Source: Candidatus Wildermuthbacteria bacterium GWA2_46_15
GTDB taxonomy: Bacteria; Patescibacteriota; Minisyncoccia; Minisyncoccales; GWA2-46-15
Assembly (NCBI GenBank): GCA_001823105.1
Contig: MHTO01000022.1
Location: forward strand, 1 to 22,180
Length of the DNA stretch: 22,180 nt
Direction of reading: 5' to 3'
The position numbers and the translations under genes were made by a program. Positions 19,840 through 22,180 of the stretch are shown piece by piece. Position 1 is the stretch's first letter; each line of letters begins with the position of its first letter. The notes under the pieces are model-generated. The model saw only the letters and a list, made by a program, of their open reading frames with translations, had not been told where the DNA came from and searched no databases.

Positions 19840-21570
19840 TTATTTTATTTTAACTAAAGTTTCGATTCTTTTTACAATCTCTTCCGGCATAATCGGCCGG
19901 CCATCATAGTTTAACAGCAGATTTTCGATTTTGATGCCGGTCTTTTCTCTAATTAGTCCGGCGGCTTGACCGGCAATGTTTTGCTCAATCATTAAAATTT
20001 GCTGACTGTTTCGCAAAAAACTTTCAACTGCTTCTGCCGGGAAAGGATTTAAATAATTGAGGTGCAAAAATCGGGTTTCAACGCCTTGATCTGCTAATGT
20101 TTTTTGCGCCTCGAGAACGGCGCCTTTGGTTGACCCCCAGGAGATTAAACCCGTGGTCGCTTCCGGGAAACCATAGACCTGAGGCTGAGGCATTTCTTTT
20201 TGAAGCGTAGTCAGTTTTCTCATCCTTTTTTCCATCATCGCTTTCCGGTTATCTGAACTTTCTTCAGAAAAACCGGCCTGGTCGTGCTCATCGCTGTTAA
20301 AGATAAAAGTTTGACCGGGCCGACCGATAACCGGCCTCGGAGAGATGCCGCTTTCGGTTATTTGGTATCTTAAATAATCTTTCTTTTGATCCTCTTTTGA
20401 AAGCCGGAGGCCTTGGTTAATTTTAACCTTGCTTTCGTCGAAAGCGACGACGCTTTTTTGGCTCTCGCAAAGAAATTTATCAACCAAAATAACTACCGGT
20501 GTTTGATATTTGTCGGCCAAATTAAAAGCCTCTATCGTCTGCCAAAAACACTCTTCTTGGTCTCCGGGAGCAAGAATAATCCGCGGAAAATCATCTTGAG
20601 AAGCGTGTAAAACAAATCTTAAATCTCCTTGGCCTGACCAAGTGGGCAATCCGGTTGAAGGCCCGGGTCTTTGACCTTCAACAATAACCAATGGTACCTC
20701 GGCCATGCCAGCTAATCCGAAGGCTTCTGTCATGAGAGAGAAACCGCCGCCGGAGGTGGCGACCATTGATCGCAATCCGGCCGAAGAAGCGCCGATAGCC
20801 GAGTTAATGCCGGCAATTTCGTCTTCCGGCTGAAAATAAACCATCCCTAATTTTTTCGCCTGCGCGCTAAGATAGGAAATCATTGAATTAATCGGCGTCA
20901 TCGGATAAGCAGCAAAGAATTTGCAGCCGGCCGCCACCGCCGCTAGACAAATGGCGTCATTCCCGCTCATCAAGATTTTCTTGGCCGCCTTTTTTGCTTT
21001 TAAACTGCCGGATCTCTGACTTTCGGTAAAATTCTCTTTGGCAAAATCAAAACCGGCTCGAGCCACTTTAATATTCAGATCAATAACCTCTGGTTTGGCC
21101 GAAGAAAAAATATCATGGATAGCTGATGTCAAAATTTCGAAATCCGCTCCAAGCAAAAAGATGGTGGCGCCCAAAGCGACATTATTCATCATCAGTTCTT
21201 GGCCGCCATTTTCTTGGGCGAGCTTAATCAAAGGAATCGAGAAGATATTTACTCCGGAAGGAAAACCGAAATCAACAGCCTTGTCTGAATTCAGAATGAC
21301 GACGGCCCCCGGAGACAACTCTTTTCCATGAAGATCAACTGCGTTCTGGTTGAGAGCAATCAAAAGGTCCACGTCCGACCTCAGGGAGTGGATCGCCTCC
21401 TCGGCGATTCTGGCGACGAAAACATTGTGGCCGCCTCTGATCAGAGACGGATATTCGCTGGAAGCAAAGACAAAATGGCCCGATCTTAAGGCCGTCTTAG
21501 AAAGAATCAAGCCGGCCGAAGCAATGCCCTGCCCGGCTTCGCCGGCAATTTTAAAAATGAAGTCGTTCAT
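19840..21570 (-). CDS. 2-oxoacid:ferredoxin oxidoreductase, gamma-alpha fusion subunit
   Basis: The 576-residue product joins the gamma domain (about 1-180, IAGEAGQGIASAG, SSEYPSLIRGGHNV) to the alpha domain (about 198-576). The alpha part shows AAYPMTPINSM (220-230), FQPEDEIAGINSAIGAS (246-262), VEGQRPGPSTGLPTWSGQGDL and the C-terminal transketolase-like domain with LISWGSTKGAVLEAQ. Together with the beta subunit it makes a two-gene, KorAB-like enzyme. Electrons would go to a ferredoxin encoded elsewhere. It starts 12 nt after the upstream membrane-protein gene, so the metal-related genes may share its transcript. No Shine-Dalgarno is evident. Confidence 0.95.
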   Translation of the reverse strand: MNDFIFKIAGEAGQGIASAGLILSKTALRSGHFVFASSEYPSLIRGGHNVFVARIAEEAIHSLRSDVDLLIALNQNAVDLHGKELSPGAVVILNSDKAVDFGFPSGVNIFSIPLIKLAQENGGQELMMNNVALGATIFLLGADFEILTSAIHDIFSSAKPEVIDLNIKVARAGFDFAKENFTESQRSGSLKAKKAAKKILMSGNDAICLAAVAAGCKFFAAYPMTPINSMISYLSAQAKKLGMVYFQPEDEIAGINSAIGASSAGLRSMVATSGGGFSLMTEAFGLAGMAEVPLVIVEGQRPGPSTGLPTWSGQGDLRFVLHASQDDFPRIILAPGDQEECFWQTIEAFNLADKYQTPVVILVDKFLCESQKSVVAFDESKVKINQGLRLSKEDQKKDYLRYQITESGISPRPVIGRPGQTFIFNSDEHDQAGFSEESSDNRKAMMEKRMRKLTTLQKEMPQPQVYGFPEATTGLISWGSTKGAVLEAQKTLADQGVETRFLHLNYLNPFPAEAVESFLRNSQQILMIEQNIAGQAAGLIREKTGIKIENLLLNYDGRPIMPEEIVKRIETLVKIK

Positions 21571-21582
21571 CGATTACTTTTT

Positions 21583-22026
21583 TCACAAATGCCTAAATTT
21601 AAATATTTGTCTCGCAATATAAAATATCCCGATGGCATTAAAAATCAAGCCGAGCCAAAATAACTCTATCTGGTATTGACCGATCAGACCAACCAATCCC
21701 GTGGCGCCGATAACCGGCAAAATATTGGTCAAGTAATGAGCGCAACAGGAAACCATGGCCGCACCCGAAGTCGTTCCGGAAACCGCCAGAATTTTCCCGG
21801 CGTTGTCATGTTGACGGATAATTTTCTTGAGATGGATATAAAGGCCGACTTGGATACCAAAGCCGATGGCCAAGCTGACGATAAAATACCAAAAAAGACG
21901 GAACTGCAAAATGGCAAAACTCCGCCCGGAAATGAAAGAAATGATGGCGAAATAAAAAACAAGAAGCAAAACCGCGGCCAATAGACCGAATAAAAACGGT
22001 TTTAGAACATCGATTTTGATTCTCAT
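21583..22026 (-). CDS. Four-helix membrane protein with CC-x-H motif, linked to DUF411
   Basis: The 147-residue protein has hydrophobic segments at about 10-32, 43-64, 80-92 with 101-115, and 121-141. SGAAMVSCCAHYLTNILP places C94, C95 and H97 at the edge of a helix, a likely metal site. From memory, similar CCAHHL membrane proteins occur beside metal-handling genes, but I cannot name a family with certainty. It starts 5 nt after the DUF411 stop, so the two are probably co-translated, and it is followed after 12 nt by the oxidoreductase alpha gene. A role in copper or other soft-metal transport or binding is inferred from the motif and the neighbour. Confidence 0.75.
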   Translation of the reverse strand: MRIKIDVLKPFLFGLLAAVLLLVFYFAIISFISGRSFAILQFRLFWYFIVSLAIGFGIQVGLYIHLKKIIRQHDNAGKILAVSGTTSGAAMVSCCAHYLTNILPVIGATGLVGLIGQYQIELFWLGLIFNAIGIFYIARQIFKFRHL

Positions 22027-22031
22027 GGAGA

Positions 22032-22180
22032 CTACAAAGAAAGAAATTCAAAAACCTGGCCGCCCGAAACGCCCAAGACGTCAAACTTTCCGATCTTGGG
22101 CCCGGTCATCCCCGGCGCGCCCGAAGGCATGCCCGGCAGGGCAATGCCCTCAATTACCGGTTTTTCCGAAAGAAGTTTTT
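22032..22180 (-). CDS. DUF411 metal-binding protein, C-terminal end (partial)
   Basis: On -, the frame from 22178 to the TAG at 22034-22032 gives 48 residues: KLLSEKPVIEGIALPGMPSG, then APGMTGPKIGKFDVLGV and QVFEFLSL. The PGMPxGxPGM pattern is the hallmark of DUF411 proteins, small periplasmic or exported proteins linked to copper and related metal handling. The N-terminal part, including any signal peptide and the CxxC-type site, lies beyond the window. Confidence 0.85.
   Translation of the reverse strand, partial: KLLSEKPVIEGIALPGMPSGAPGMTGPKIGKFDVLGVSGGQVFEFLSL

Overview
The window looks like chromosomal DNA from a Candidate Phyla Radiation (Patescibacteria, probably Parcubacteria- or Microgenomates-like) bacterium. 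This rests on a short IF-2 that starts directly at the GTPase domain, a DUF4446 gene, minimal tRNAs that mostly lack an encoded CCA, few Shine-Dalgarno sites, several -10 boxes placed 6 nt before an ATG, and a type IV pilus (T4P) operon of the Gram-positive/CPR kind without PilQ. TGA works as a stop (for example at 1508-1510 and 6609-6611), which argues against the recoded Gracilibacteria/Absconditabacteria code. The taxonomic call is inference; no search was run.

Region 1 (1-2450, + strand): the end of rplS, a degenerate 5' half of a tRNA-Leu, a LAGLIDADG homing endonuclease, an intact tRNA-Leu(GAG) whose first base directly follows the endonuclease stop, a GreA/B C-terminal-domain protein, tRNA-Val, tRNA-Phe and tRNA-Gly, then a 3D-domain (RlpA/Rpf2-like) exported protein with its own promoter, a 5' mRNA hairpin and a terminator.

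Region 2 (2450-5430, - strand): a translation operon running leftward from a strong promoter at 5238-5265: tRNA-Ala(GGC), tRNA-Ser(CGA), DUF4446, an AT-rich inverted-repeat spacer, infB, rbfA, tRNA-Cys, tRNA-Leu(UAA). The intergenic stretch 5223-5431 is rich in dyads and holds a strong bidirectional terminator.

Region 3 (5430-6810): tRNA-Arg(CCU) on -, an HtrA-like PDZ protease on + with a probably leaderless mRNA and no visible export signal, then tRNA-His and tRNA-Arg(UCU) on -.

Region 4 (6850-17920, - strand): a compact pilus operon transcribed leftward: histidine kinase, single-domain response regulator, PilB, PilC, a large modular PilV-like prepilin, a PilW/GspJ-like prepilin, a PilX-like protein, PilM, PilN, PilO and a small one-pass membrane protein. 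A second good promoter sits just before pilM. The kinase and regulator head the operon, suggesting that pilus work is tied to a sensory signal. No PilT, PilD, PilQ or obvious major pilin is present here.

Region 5 (17940-18945): tRNA-Pro(UGG), an AT-rich gene for a HAD-like protein missing both catalytic aspartates, and about 120 bp of tRNA-like debris. Exactly 30 bp of the tRNA-Pro 3' half is repeated at the far end, so the HAD gene lies between two att-like direct repeats.

Region 6 (18950-22180, - strand): a metal/redox cluster transcribed leftward: the end of a DUF411 metal-binding protein, a four-helix membrane protein with a Cys-Cys-x-His motif, and the two subunits (gamma-alpha fusion and beta) of a 2-oxoacid:ferredoxin oxidoreductase, separated by a perfect 20-bp palindrome.
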